Assembly (NCBI GenBank): GCA_900068845.1
Contig: CEFQ01000005.1
Coordinates: forward strand, 372,001 to 436,000
DNA length: 64,000 nucleotides
Reading direction: 5' to 3'
Source: Enterobacter ludwigii
Lineage (GTDB): Bacteria > Pseudomonadota > Gammaproteobacteria > Enterobacterales > Enterobacteriaceae
Shown: positions 8,367-18,362 of the stretch, in pieces
Position numbering within the stretch: position 1 is the stretch's first letter
Layout: each line of letters opens with the position of its first letter
Made by a program: the position numbers and the translations under genes
The notes under the pieces: generated by a model
Database searches by the model: none
What the model saw: the letters and a program-made list of their open reading frames with translations, nothing else
Told to the model about the DNA's origin: nothing

Positions 8367-9479
8367 ATGCAATTTACCATTGTGCAGTGCAATACGGATG
8401 TGCCCGCCAAGACGGTCGCCTTCAAACCGCCCGGCGGTACCATCGGCCGCAGTCAGGATAACGATCTGGTGCTGCCCGACGAATCGCGCGCCATATCGCG
8501 TCTGCAGGCGCTGGTGCACCTTTCGCCAGAAGGCGAGTGCCGCCTGACCAATCAGGGCAGCGTGACGTCGGTGGTTCTGAACGGCGTAGCGTTGCAACGC
8601 GGTTCTCAAGTGGCGTTGCAGGATGGCGACACGTTACAAATTGGTGAGTACGGGCTCGAAGTGCGCGATCCTAATACCCTCAAAACTCAGCAGGACGACC
8701 CGCTGGCGTTCTTTGCCGACAGCAGTGACGATCCGCTCGGCATGCTGCAGGAACCCGAAATTATTCCCGAGCCAATAGCACGTCAGGAACGCCGCAACGA
8801 TCCGCGTCTGGCCATTGACCCGCAAAGCGACGTGCCGACGCGGCCTGCCTTGTTGCCCGGTGCCGATCAGGACAAACTGATCGCCGCGTTGCTGGAAGGC
8901 ATGGGGCTGAATAACGGCCATCAAACCACCATCACAGAAGAACAGATGCGCGTGACCGGACGTATGCTGAGCCTGTTTTCGCAAGGCACCGTCGCCCTGC
9001 TCTCCTCGCGCTCGATCCTCAAGCGCGGCGTGAAAGCCGATATGACGATGATCCTCAATGAGGCGAATAACCCGTTCAAAATCCTGCCGTCCGGTAAAAC
9101 CGTGCTAATGCAGATGTATCAAAGCCAGATGCCCGGCTTTATGCCGCCGGAACCGGCGGTGCGCGATGCGCTGGTGGATTTACAAGCGCATCAGCTTGGC
9201 ATGATCGCCGGCATCCGCGCCATTATCGCCGCCATGCTGCAATCGTTTAGCCCACCGCGCCTGGAAGAAGAAGCCCGCAAAGATGGCGTGCTGCCAAAAA
9301 TGGGGTTCAGTACCGGACGCAAAGCGGCGCTGTGGGACTACTTCTCGCGCCACTATCAGCGCACCGCGGGCGAAATTGAAGATGACTTTCATACGCTGTT
9401 CGGTGAAGCCTTCCTGCATGCCTATGATATGGAAGTGAATCAGTACAAAGACTCCCAGACGCGGACCGAAGACGCATGA
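8367..9479 (+). CDS. tagH: FHA-domain T6SS regulator (Fha/TagH, ImpI type)
   Basis: Cytoplasmic phosphothreonine-binding scaffold. The forkhead-associated domain spans about residues 20-95 (GGTIGRSQDNDLVLPDESRA, with the GR, S and N positions expected for phosphopeptide binding). A low-complexity linker follows. The C-terminal half (about 170-360: RGVKADMTMILNEANNPFKI, MPGFMPPEPAVRDAL) matches the type VI FHA C-terminal domain. The known partner is the kinase PpkA, present six kilobases or less downstream. It overlaps the phosphatase gene by 4 bases, indicating coupled translation. Confidence 0.92.
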   Translation: MQFTIVQCNTDVPAKTVAFKPPGGTIGRSQDNDLVLPDESRAISRLQALVHLSPEGECRLTNQGSVTSVVLNGVALQRGSQVALQDGDTLQIGEYGLEVRDPNTLKTQQDDPLAFFADSSDDPLGMLQEPEIIPEPIARQERRNDPRLAIDPQSDVPTRPALLPGADQDKLIAALLEGMGLNNGHQTTITEEQMRVTGRMLSLFSQGTVALLSSRSILKRGVKADMTMILNEANNPFKILPSGKTVLMQMYQSQMPGFMPPEPAVRDALVDLQAHQLGMIAGIRAIIAAMLQSFSPPRLEEEARKDGVLPKMGFSTGRKAALWDYFSRHYQRTAGEIEDDFHTLFGEAFLHAYDMEVNQYKDSQTRTEDA

Positions 9480-10252
9480 AGATGATGTTTGCCAGTCGCT
9501 GCCAGCAAGGCATGCGCGACGAAAATCAGGATCGCACCGGGGCCGAACTGGACGAGCGTAAAGCCTGTTTTCTGGTGTGTGATGGCGTGGCGGGTTTGCC
9601 TGGCGGGGATATCGCCGCGCAGCTGGTGCGCGATACGCTCCTGACGCAGTTGCAGCATAGCGATATTTTTACCCCGGAAAGCACGCGCGCCGCCATCGAA
9701 CACTGCCAGCAAGTGCTGATCGAGGCACAGGGAAACAATCCGAATTTTTCACGTATGAGCACCACCCTTGCCTCGCTGTTTATTGACCGTGAAAAACAGC
9801 TCGCATGGTGGGCGCACGCAGGTGACAGCCGGGTTTATCACTTCCGTCATGGGGTGCTAAATCAGGTCACGCGTGACCACAGTTTGGCCCAGCAGTTGCG
9901 AGAGGCGGGCTATGAAAATACCGGCATTAACAGTAATTTACTCTATAATGCGCTCGGTGTTGAGCCTGCACGTCCGGCGACCTTTAGCGAGGTGATTTCG
10001 CTGGCCGATGGCGATGCCTTTTTGGTTTGCAGCGATGGATTCTGGCTCAATCTCACCACCCACGAAATGGAACTTGCCCTGCGTATGGTGAATGCCTGCG
10101 AAGAGTGGCTAACTTTGATGGAACAAGCCGTTAACCGCAGTGTGAAAAGCGACAATCTCAGTGCTTTGGCAGTCTGGATTGGCGAACCGCAGGAAGCGAC
10201 GCTGCTTTACTCCCAGGCTGATGCGGCACGTTTTCTGCCGTCACGTTATTGA
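9476..10252 (+). CDS. pppA: PP2C-type Ser/Thr phosphatase of the T6SS switch
   Basis: PPM/PP2C-family phosphatase, 258 aa. The metal-binding motifs RDENQDR (residues about 14-20), CDGVAG, HAGDSRVY and CSDGFW are all present, so it should be active. In known systems PppA removes the phosphate that PpkA puts on Fha and so turns secretion off. The first motif has CDGVAGLPGG rather than the usual DGMGGH form, which is common in this T6SS branch. No membrane segment is seen. Confidence 0.92.
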   Translation: MKMMFASRCQQGMRDENQDRTGAELDERKACFLVCDGVAGLPGGDIAAQLVRDTLLTQLQHSDIFTPESTRAAIEHCQQVLIEAQGNNPNFSRMSTTLASLFIDREKQLAWWAHAGDSRVYHFRHGVLNQVTRDHSLAQQLREAGYENTGINSNLLYNALGVEPARPATFSEVISLADGDAFLVCSDGFWLNLTTHEMELALRMVNACEEWLTLMEQAVNRSVKSDNLSALAVWIGEPQEATLLYSQADAARFLPSRY

Positions 10253-10265
10253 TCCAAGGATCCTT

Positions 10266-11216
10266 ATGAAAGTGTGGTTGACGGGCTTTGCAACGCTGTT
10301 GCTGGCCTTAAATGCGCAGGCTGAAGATTATCGTGTGGTGTATTCACCGAGCCTGTCATTGGAAGTCTACATTGATGACGTGGCCAGTAAGGCGCCCAAC
10401 GACTGGTGTAAAGAGACGCTGCCGCTGCGTATCGTTTCGGGCAAAAGCACCGATTCCAGCATTCTGACCAGCTTTCTGCCGCGCGTCGGTACATTGCTGG
10501 CAAATCAGTGTGGCTTGCTGGATGAGTTGCCGTGGCAGATGACGAATAAAGACGGCAGCGTGCTGGCTAACGGCAGCGCAGCCAAATTACAAAACTGGCG
10601 CCCGATCGTCATCAATGATGCGACCGCCAGCGCCACCAGCAGCAATGCGGCGCCGCTCGATCTGTCGCGCCCGGCGGATAACACGCCGCTGCAACATTTT
10701 GCGCTGCCCGGCGGCTGTCATTTCCGCACCTGGTGGGACGACAAAGGCGAATCGCTGTTTATCCCGGATAATCCGAAGCAGCACTGCTCCACCGAAGGTT
10801 GGCTGGAAGGCCCAAGCGAAATGACGCTGATGAGCCAGGGTAAAACGCGTAATGTGGCGCTGAACTTTTATCAAGGCTACCCGATTGCAGATTTGAAACT
10901 CAGCGGTCCGCCGCTCGAAGTGGTCTCGGTCAATAACCAACGCATGATTGTTACGCGTCCGGATGCCGATGATAGCTGGTTAGTGCTGCCCTTTGATGCA
11001 CAACAGCATGTGTGGCGCTTCAGCGGCACACTCCTGATGAAGATGGACAAAACCGCCGATCAGGACAGCGATGCTCTGAAAAAGCGGGTTGAAACGTTAC
11101 GCGGCGTTTGGTCGCCGCAATTTATGCCACAGCAAAAAGTGACTGTGTTACTGATTGACACCCTGCATGCGGATCTCGCCGATCCGGCGATTGGTGCCTG
11201 GCGTAACATTAATTAA
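10266..11216 (+). CDS. Exported protein of unknown function in the T6SS-like operon
   Basis: A Sec signal peptide (MKVWLTGFATLLLALNAQA) precedes about 297 mature residues with a few cysteines (DWCKETL, NQCGLLDEL, GGCHFRTWWDD, KQHCSTEGW) that could form periplasmic disulfides. I do not recognise a named domain. The start is placed at 10266, 13 bases after pppA, behind CAAGGATCCTT; an in-frame upstream extension would overlap pppA. Its place between phosphatase and kinase suggests a periplasmic sensor or partner for the PpkA extracytoplasmic domain. That role is inferred from position alone. Confidence 0.75.
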   Translation: MKVWLTGFATLLLALNAQAEDYRVVYSPSLSLEVYIDDVASKAPNDWCKETLPLRIVSGKSTDSSILTSFLPRVGTLLANQCGLLDELPWQMTNKDGSVLANGSAAKLQNWRPIVINDATASATSSNAAPLDLSRPADNTPLQHFALPGGCHFRTWWDDKGESLFIPDNPKQHCSTEGWLEGPSEMTLMSQGKTRNVALNFYQGYPIADLKLSGPPLEVVSVNNQRMIVTRPDADDSWLVLPFDAQQHVWRFSGTLLMKMDKTADQDSDALKKRVETLRGVWSPQFMPQQKVTVLLIDTLHADLADPAIGAWRNIN

Positions 11217-11233
11217 TTAGCGGTCGTTGCCTG

Positions 11234-11251
11234 CCGTCATCGTGATGACGG
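11234..11251. promoter_or_regulatory. Perfect small hairpin before the kinase gene
   Basis: CCGTCATCGTGATGACGG forms an 8-bp stem with a 2-base turn in the 66-base gap before ppkA. No T-run follows, so it is not an intrinsic terminator. It could stabilise a processed mRNA end or be a protein-binding site. Confidence 0.45.
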
Positions 11252-11282
11252 GGCGCTACAGGACGTGTTCAGAGAGTTCACT

Positions 11283-12698
11283 ATGTCGGCAAACGAAAAC
11301 CATACACCTAACGCCCTCCCTGCGGGCTACCGGTTTAATGAATTTGAAATCAAGGAAGTGATTGGCGGCGGCGGCTTCGGCATTGTTTATCGTGCCTGGG
11401 ATCATCAGCTGGAACGCACCATCGCCATCAAAGAGTACATGCCGGTTTCGCTGGCGGTGCGTGCGGCAGATATGTCGCTGGAACTGCGCGGTGAGCGTTT
11501 CCATAAGCTGTTCACCGCCGGTCGCAACAGTTTTATTCAAGAGGCGCGCCTGCTGGCACGCTTTAATCATCCCGGCCTGCTGCACGTCTTGCGCTTCTGG
11601 GAAGAGAACGGCACCGCCTACATGGGGACGCTCTATTACAGCGGCATGACGTTGAAAGAGTGGCAGATCACCAGTCCGAACAGCATTGATGAAAGCTGGA
11701 TTCGGCGTCTGCTGCCGCCACTGTTTGGTGCCATTGATACCATTCACGCCGCCGGTTATCTGCATCGTGATATCTCACTGGATAACATTCAGATTCAAGA
11801 AAACCAGCTGCCGGTGCTGCTCGATTTTGGTTCTGCGCGCAAAGAGATCGGTAACCTCTCTGATGAAACCGAGATCATGCTTAAACCCGGCTTTGCGCCG
11901 ATTGAGCAATACAGCGAAGAGGGTGAAATCGAGCAAGGTCCGTGGACCGATATCTATGCGCTGGGTGCGGTGCTGCACAACCTGATCACCGGCCACGCAC
12001 CGCCGGTGAGCGTGGTGCGCTGTATCGAAGATAACTATCAGCCGCTGGTGGAGCGCAAGCCGGAAGGCTATTCGCTGCCGCTGCTGAGCGCCATTGACTG
12101 CGCGTTAGCGATGAAGCCCGCCGATCGTCCGCAAAGTATTGATGCCTTCGCCAGCTTGATTGATCTGCCGGTGAGCGATGTTGAAGCACTCTCAACCACC
12201 CTTCCGGTGGTGGCAGAACCTGCTTTAGCGGCGGAACCGATCACCACTACGCCGGAACCGCAGATTTTAGCGGTGAACCATGGCGCCGCCGCGGTTGAAC
12301 CCTTGACGCCGCGCAACGTGCGTCGCTTGTCGCCAGGTTTAGTGGCAGCCGCCGCGATTGCCGTTTTGGCGGTTGTGGTAGTGGTATGGAAAGCGAATCG
12401 TCACAGCGAAGTGCCGCCGGTGGCTGCGAGCACCACGCCAGCCGCGCCGGCTGCGCAAAGTAGTAATGCCGTGAGCAGCGCACCCACGGTAGCGACAGTT
12501 TATCTGCGTTTGCAGGCGGGTGAGAATGTGATGCTGAATGGGGAAGCCCGGGATGTGAAGCCTTCCACCAGCGGGTTTGCCTCGCTGAATCTGGCGGCCG
12601 GTAATTATCGCATTGAGGTGCGTAACGGCAACCAGGTGCATAGCCAATCGCTGACCATTGATAAGCCGGGAACCTGGCTGATTAACCCGGGTCAGTAA
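11283..12698 (+). CDS. ppkA: Membrane Ser/Thr protein kinase of the T6SS switch
   Basis: Hanks-type kinase, 471 aa from the ATG at 11283. Residues 15-290 form the kinase domain: Gly loop GGGGFGIVY, ATP-binding Lys in IAIKEY, catalytic HRDISLDN and metal-binding DFGSAR are all intact. An Ala/Pro-rich linker leads to one membrane segment at about 351-371. A small periplasmic domain of about 75 residues follows a second Ala/Ser/Thr-rich linker (VYLRLQAGENVMLNGEA). The expected substrate is the FHA protein. It ends the operon, and chaC converges on it with only six bases between. Confidence 0.92.
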   Translation: MSANENHTPNALPAGYRFNEFEIKEVIGGGGFGIVYRAWDHQLERTIAIKEYMPVSLAVRAADMSLELRGERFHKLFTAGRNSFIQEARLLARFNHPGLLHVLRFWEENGTAYMGTLYYSGMTLKEWQITSPNSIDESWIRRLLPPLFGAIDTIHAAGYLHRDISLDNIQIQENQLPVLLDFGSARKEIGNLSDETEIMLKPGFAPIEQYSEEGEIEQGPWTDIYALGAVLHNLITGHAPPVSVVRCIEDNYQPLVERKPEGYSLPLLSAIDCALAMKPADRPQSIDAFASLIDLPVSDVEALSTTLPVVAEPALAAEPITTTPEPQILAVNHGAAAVEPLTPRNVRRLSPGLVAAAAIAVLAVVVVVWKANRHSEVPPVAASTTPAAPAAQSSNAVSSAPTVATVYLRLQAGENVMLNGEARDVKPSTSGFASLNLAAGNYRIEVRNGNQVHSQSLTIDKPGTWLINPGQ

Positions 12699-12704
12699 TC
12701 CACT

Positions 12705-13376
12705 TTAGCGCGCTGCCGCATGACTCTGCAGCGCTCTGACTTCTGCCGCGAGGCGCGTCAGCGCCGCTTCCTGCATCCCTCGTTTACCCAGTTCTTGCTC
12801 CAGCGCATACAGATACTGTGCGTTAGTGCCGAGCGGACCGCTGGCCTGAGCAATCAATGGCGCGATGGTGCTACGGCAGGAGTCGGTTTCATACAGCGGA
12901 TGACGCGGGTCCATGATGAACACCAGCGCGGTCACTTTGCGCCCATCCTCCAGCGCCAGTTCACACCAGGTCGGCAGATAGCAACCGGTGATCATCTCAC
13001 GCTTCCACAGCAGCTCCAGCTCATCATGCAAGCGCGATTCCGGTAACCGGAACGCCAGTCCGCTGGTTGAGCCGCCCTCTTTCAGCGCCAGCATACGGCC
13101 AGGTGCGGTAACGGTGCCGCGACCCGCAATCAGACGCAGGCAAAAGGCGCGGTGCCAGCCTTCTAATCGGCCTGGTGCCACTTCGGCCGCTTCAAAAATC
13201 GGATTCCACATCAGCGAACCATAGCCAAAGATCCATACCGGACTTTGATCAGGGCGGCAGGCAAGCGTCGCTGACAGGGATGCCGCGCGCTTTTCACAGC
13301 TCCAGAACAGCGCTTCATCAATGTCGCCAAACGATGTTTTACAATCTGCTTTTAATAAAAATTCCCGCGTTAACAC
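12705..13376 (-). CDS. chaC: Glutathione-specific gamma-glutamylcyclotransferase ChaC
   Basis: Cytosolic enzyme that splits glutathione into 5-oxoproline and Cys-Gly. The substrate-binding loop VWIFGYGSLMWNP lies near residues 46-58, and the family glutamate is probably in LWKREMITGCY. The 223-residue length is close to the E. coli protein. It lies with chaB and chaA as in E. coli, although chaB and chaC are here separated by 237 bases and may have separate promoters. Confidence 0.93.
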   Translation of the reverse strand: MLTREFLLKADCKTSFGDIDEALFWSCEKRAASLSATLACRPDQSPVWIFGYGSLMWNPIFEAAEVAPGRLEGWHRAFCLRLIAGRGTVTAPGRMLALKEGGSTSGLAFRLPESRLHDELELLWKREMITGCYLPTWCELALEDGRKVTALVFIMDPRHPLYETDSCRSTIAPLIAQASGPLGTNAQYLYALEQELGKRGMQEAALTRLAAEVRALQSHAAAR

Positions 13377-13613
13377 TGTTGTCTCCTCTACTGCGCTGAC
13401 ATCTTGCCGGTGTGGTTCCTTAAAACTGATGTCTACAGGCGACGCTCATGGCATCGTCTTAAGAGAAGACATTAATTCATTTTTAACAAAAATTTCAAGA
13501 TTGACCCCGATCACAAAAGGGAAATTCTGTGTAAATAGCATCGGCTGCCTGGCGGGGAACTTGAATAGCGATGAAAAAAGTGCGAAGCGGGCCGCAATGG
13601 CCCGCATGACAAG

Positions 13614-13844
13614 CTAGTGTTTAGGATGCCACTTGTCGTCATCGCCTTTAGCATACTCTTGCTTGACGGCTGACCAGGCGACCTTGTGCGCGACCTCTTC
13701 TCGCGATTCGTCGCCGCGTCTGTCGTCCGGATCTTTGTACTGGTCCCAGGCACTGTTAAACGCCTTTTGATAAATAGTTTGTGCGTGACTGGGTAACACA
13801 TGACGCACGCTATCTGGCAGTTCTTTATGAGATGAATACGGCAT
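13614..13844 (-). CDS. chaB: ChaB family protein
   Basis: Small 76-residue protein (MPYSSHKELPDSVRHVLP...), matching E. coli ChaB, a putative regulator associated with the ChaA antiporter. The start is set at 13844, behind AGGAGG on the minus strand; the longer frame to 13901 adds 19 unlikely residues. It is charged (DPDDRRGDESREE) and has no membrane segment. It is divergent from chaA. Confidence 0.92.
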   Translation of the reverse strand: MPYSSHKELPDSVRHVLPSHAQTIYQKAFNSAWDQYKDPDDRRGDESREEVAHKVAWSAVKQEYAKGDDDKWHPKH

Positions 13845-14211
13845 ATTTCCTCCTGTTTCATGCACCGGTCTTAAGCCTGGATCATCTGCGTTAAAATGCA
13901 AACCCTCACTTTCAGTGACAGAACGAGTAAAGAAGGGTTAAACCAGCATAAATCATAGTATAAAGGGAGATTACTGCGAACAATTCCACCTTTAATCTGT
14001 TAATCCTCTATTGCAACATAATGAATATAGGCGCTAATCCAGCGATAACACGCTCTTTTACCGTGTTATATATAATAACGGCCTTTGGTAAAATCGCGTA
14101 AAGTCACAGCAGCATAGCTGATGAAAAGTTACACTGCGTTACGTCAGAAAACTCATTATATTTATCAGGCAATGATTGCCTGCTTTGTACTTTTTCCGGA
14201 GAGGATGGTAA
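13845..14211. promoter_or_regulatory. chaB-chaA divergent promoter region with an inverted repeat
   Basis: This 367-base AT-rich gap holds an inverted repeat at 14045-14069 (ATAACACG, 9-base spacer, CGTGTTAT). TATATAATAACGG follows and could serve as a -10 region for chaA. The repeat is a good candidate operator. No gene is seen; the 79-codon frame at 14121 lies over the chaA start. Confidence 0.5.
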
Positions 14212-15297
14212 ATGCCTGGACAAGAGAAAACCCGCCATACCGAGTACTCACTGATTTTCCCCGTTGCTGCGCTGGCGGTGCTGAGTTTCTTCGGCAACCA
14301 GACAGCGCTTCTGCCGGTTATCGGCATCAACTTGCTCGCCTTAGTCGCCATTCTCTTTAGCGCTTTCAGCGTGGTGCGTCACGCCGACGTTCTGGCACAC
14401 CGTTTAGGCGAACCTTATGGCTCATTGATTCTGAGCCTTTCGGTGGTGATTCTCGAGGTTAGCCTGATCTCCGCGCTGATGGCCACCGGCGATGCCGCGC
14501 CCGCGCTGATGCGCGATACGCTCTACTCCATCATCATGATCGTGACCGCCGGTTTGGTGGGTTTTGCTCTGCTGCTGGGCGGACGCAAATTTGCGACACA
14601 GTACGTCAATCTGGCGGGCGTTAAGCAATACATGATCGCCATCTTTCCGTTGGCGATTCTGGTGCTGGTGTTTCCTAATGCGTTACCCGGCGGCAACTTC
14701 ACTACCACCCAGGCACTGATAATTGCGGCCATTTCCGCGGCGATGTATGGCGTATTCCTGCTGATTCAAACCAAAACGCACCAAAGCTTGTTCGTTTATG
14801 AACATGAAGATGATGGCGATGATCCCCATCACGGTAAACCCTCGGCGCACAGTTCGTTGTGGCACACCGCGTGGCTGATTGTGCATCTGATTGCTGTCAT
14901 CACCGTGACCAAGATGAATGCTAACCCGCTGGAAAGTTTGCTGACGGAATTGAACGCCCCAGCGCAGTTCACGGGCTTCCTGGTAGCGCTGTTGATTTTA
15001 TCGCCGGAAGGTTTGGGGGCAATTAGAGCGGTGCTGATGAATCAGGTGCAGCGCGCGATGAATTTGTTCTTCGGTTCAGTGCTGGCAACCATTTCACTCA
15101 CCGTGCCTGCGGTGACAATCATTGCGACCTTAACCGACCAGCAATTGGTGTTCGGCCTTGAGCCACCGCAAATGGTGATGATGAGCGCCGTACTCATTCT
15201 GTGTCATATCTCGTTCTCAACCGGTCGTACCAACGTGTTGAACGGTGCCGCGCATCTGGCGCTGTTTGCGGGATATTTGTTGACGATTATGCTGTGA
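14212..15297 (+). CDS. chaA: Ca2+(K+,Na+)/H+ antiporter ChaA
   Basis: Inner-membrane cation/proton antiporter of the CaCA family, 361 aa with about 11 membrane segments. The two alpha repeats carry acidic motifs (LSLSVVILEVSLISALM near residue 75 and LLILSPEGLGAIRAVLMN near 262). The central acidic cytoplasmic loop (YEHEDDGDDPHH, about 197-208) is typical of this family. Start ATG at 14212 follows GGAGAGG. It exports calcium or sodium/potassium at alkaline pH in E. coli. Confidence 0.95.
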   Translation: MPGQEKTRHTEYSLIFPVAALAVLSFFGNQTALLPVIGINLLALVAILFSAFSVVRHADVLAHRLGEPYGSLILSLSVVILEVSLISALMATGDAAPALMRDTLYSIIMIVTAGLVGFALLLGGRKFATQYVNLAGVKQYMIAIFPLAILVLVFPNALPGGNFTTTQALIIAAISAAMYGVFLLIQTKTHQSLFVYEHEDDGDDPHHGKPSAHSSLWHTAWLIVHLIAVITVTKMNANPLESLLTELNAPAQFTGFLVALLILSPEGLGAIRAVLMNQVQRAMNLFFGSVLATISLTVPAVTIIATLTDQQLVFGLEPPQMVMMSAVLILCHISFSTGRTNVLNGAAHLALFAGYLLTIML

Positions 15298-15324
15298 GTT
15301 GCAGGTCAGCATGAGCACACACTC

Positions 15325-15366
15325 TGTAGCGGCGTGATTTATCGCGCAATACATTGCGCCGTTAGC
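15325..15366. repeat. Dispersed palindromic repeat, copy 1 (degenerate)
   Basis: Sequence of the GTAGCGGCG...CGCCGTTAGC type with the inner core GATTTATCGCGCAAT. It lies between chaA and the bidirectional terminator. It is related to the copies at 40756, 58687 and 60890. Confidence 0.7.
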
Positions 15367-15394
15367 ATATTTATAATTTGCGCATTACAAACAT

Positions 15395-15420
15395 AAAAAA
15401 GGCGCCATCGGCGCCTTTTT
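15395..15420. terminator. Bidirectional terminator between chaA and kdsA
   Basis: AAAAAA, then GGCGCC-ATC-GGCGCC, then TTTTT. The GC stem is flanked by A and T runs, so it can end transcripts from both convergent genes. Confidence 0.9.
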
Positions 15421-15435
15421 CACATCTGAAAATCA

Positions 15436-17121
<1,686 letters not shown>

Positions 17122-17125
<4 letters not shown>

Positions 17126-17520
17126 ACAATCCCCAATAACGGCATTTTGGTCATCGCCAGCTTAATCACAAACAGTAAAGCTACGATTGCAATCAGGAAG
17201 GCGATCCAACGTGTCCCCATTTTACGTGGGCGACGGCTCAATGCCACGGAACCTAAGGCGATGTAGATAATAACCCCTAACAGCTTCTCCGTCAGCCAGC
17301 TTCCTTGCGGTGTGAACGGATAAAAGTGCGTGATCATCACTAACAACGCACCGCTTAACAGCAAAAAGGTGTCGTTGATGTGCGGCGCAATGCGCACCCA
17401 GCGGCGCTGTAGCATGGCTGAGCCAGTGCTCTGCCAGTAGAAACGCAGCAAAAACAGACTGATGGTCAGGGCGACAGTCAGCAAGTGAAAATGTTTGATC
17501 AGGGGATACCAGCTCGCCAT
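17122..17520 (-). CDS. sirB2: SirB2 family membrane protein
   Basis: Inner-membrane protein of 132 aa with four predicted membrane segments (about residues 10-27, 42-64, 75-93 and 105-125). Homologue of E. coli YchQ/SirB2, whose function is unknown; it was named for an effect on Salmonella invasion genes. It lies 2 bases after prmC and overlaps sirB1. Confidence 0.93.
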
Positions 17521-17522
17521 CG

Positions 17523-18362
17523 TTATTCCTTATTAAAAAATTGTCCTAGTGTGACGCGCGGATTACCGCCGTAATCGTCAACGGTGCTTACCGCCTGATA
17601 ACCGTGCTGCGTCATGATGGCGCGCACGGCTTCGCCCTGCTGCCAGCCATGTTCCAGCAGCAACCAGCCGCCAGACTGCAACCAGTGCGGTGCGGTGTGA
17701 ATGATGAAACGTAAATCGGCCAAACCCTGATCGTCCGCTACCAGCGCACTGAGCGGCTCAAAGCGCACGTCACCCTGCTGCAGATGTTCATCGGCGGCAT
17801 CAATATAGGGCGGATTACTCACAATGAGATCAAAACGTTGGGCGGGAAGAGCGTGAAACCAGTTGCTGAGGAAAAAACGGGCGTTATCAATGTGGAGACG
17901 TTGTGCGTTGTCCTGCGCCAGTTCTACCGCCGCCGCAATGCGATCGCAGCCGATAACCTGACAGCCAGGCCGTTCGCTGGCGAGTGCCAATGCAATCGCG
18001 CCAGTGCCGGTGCCCAAATCCAACAGTGAGGTTGCCGTTGCCGGCAAATGTGCCAGCGCTTGCTCCACCAGCACTTCGGTATCTGGACGCGGAATCAGCG
18101 TGGCATCGCTCACGCGCAACGGCAGCGACCAGAATTCTCGCTCGCCAACCAGATGCGCAATTGGCTCACCCTTGACGCGGCGTGCCAGCAGCGCATTCAG
18201 CTGTTCCAGTTGCTGCGCGTCCAGTTCCGCGTCGTCAAACGCAATCAGCCAACTGCGAGGTTTGCCTGTCACAAAACCCAGCAAAATTTCCGCGTCACGC
18301 TTCGGGCTGTCGCCGCCACAGAGCGCGACGACAGCCTGTTGAAGCCAGCGACGGATGAGCAT
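17523..18362 (-). CDS. prmC: Release factor glutamine methyltransferase
   Basis: Methylates the GGQ glutamine of RF1 and RF2, encoded in part by the adjacent prfA. The S-adenosylmethionine site LLDLGTGTGAIALALA and the catalytic NPPY motif (VSNPPYIDAAD) are intact. The start overlaps the prfA stop by one base (TAATG), showing tight coupling. Confidence 0.96.
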   Translation of the reverse strand: MLIRRWLQQAVVALCGGDSPKRDAEILLGFVTGKPRSWLIAFDDAELDAQQLEQLNALLARRVKGEPIAHLVGEREFWSLPLRVSDATLIPRPDTEVLVEQALAHLPATATSLLDLGTGTGAIALALASERPGCQVIGCDRIAAAVELAQDNAQRLHIDNARFFLSNWFHALPAQRFDLIVSNPPYIDAADEHLQQGDVRFEPLSALVADDQGLADLRFIIHTAPHWLQSGGWLLLEHGWQQGEAVRAIMTQHGYQAVSTVDDYGGNPRVTLGQFFNKE

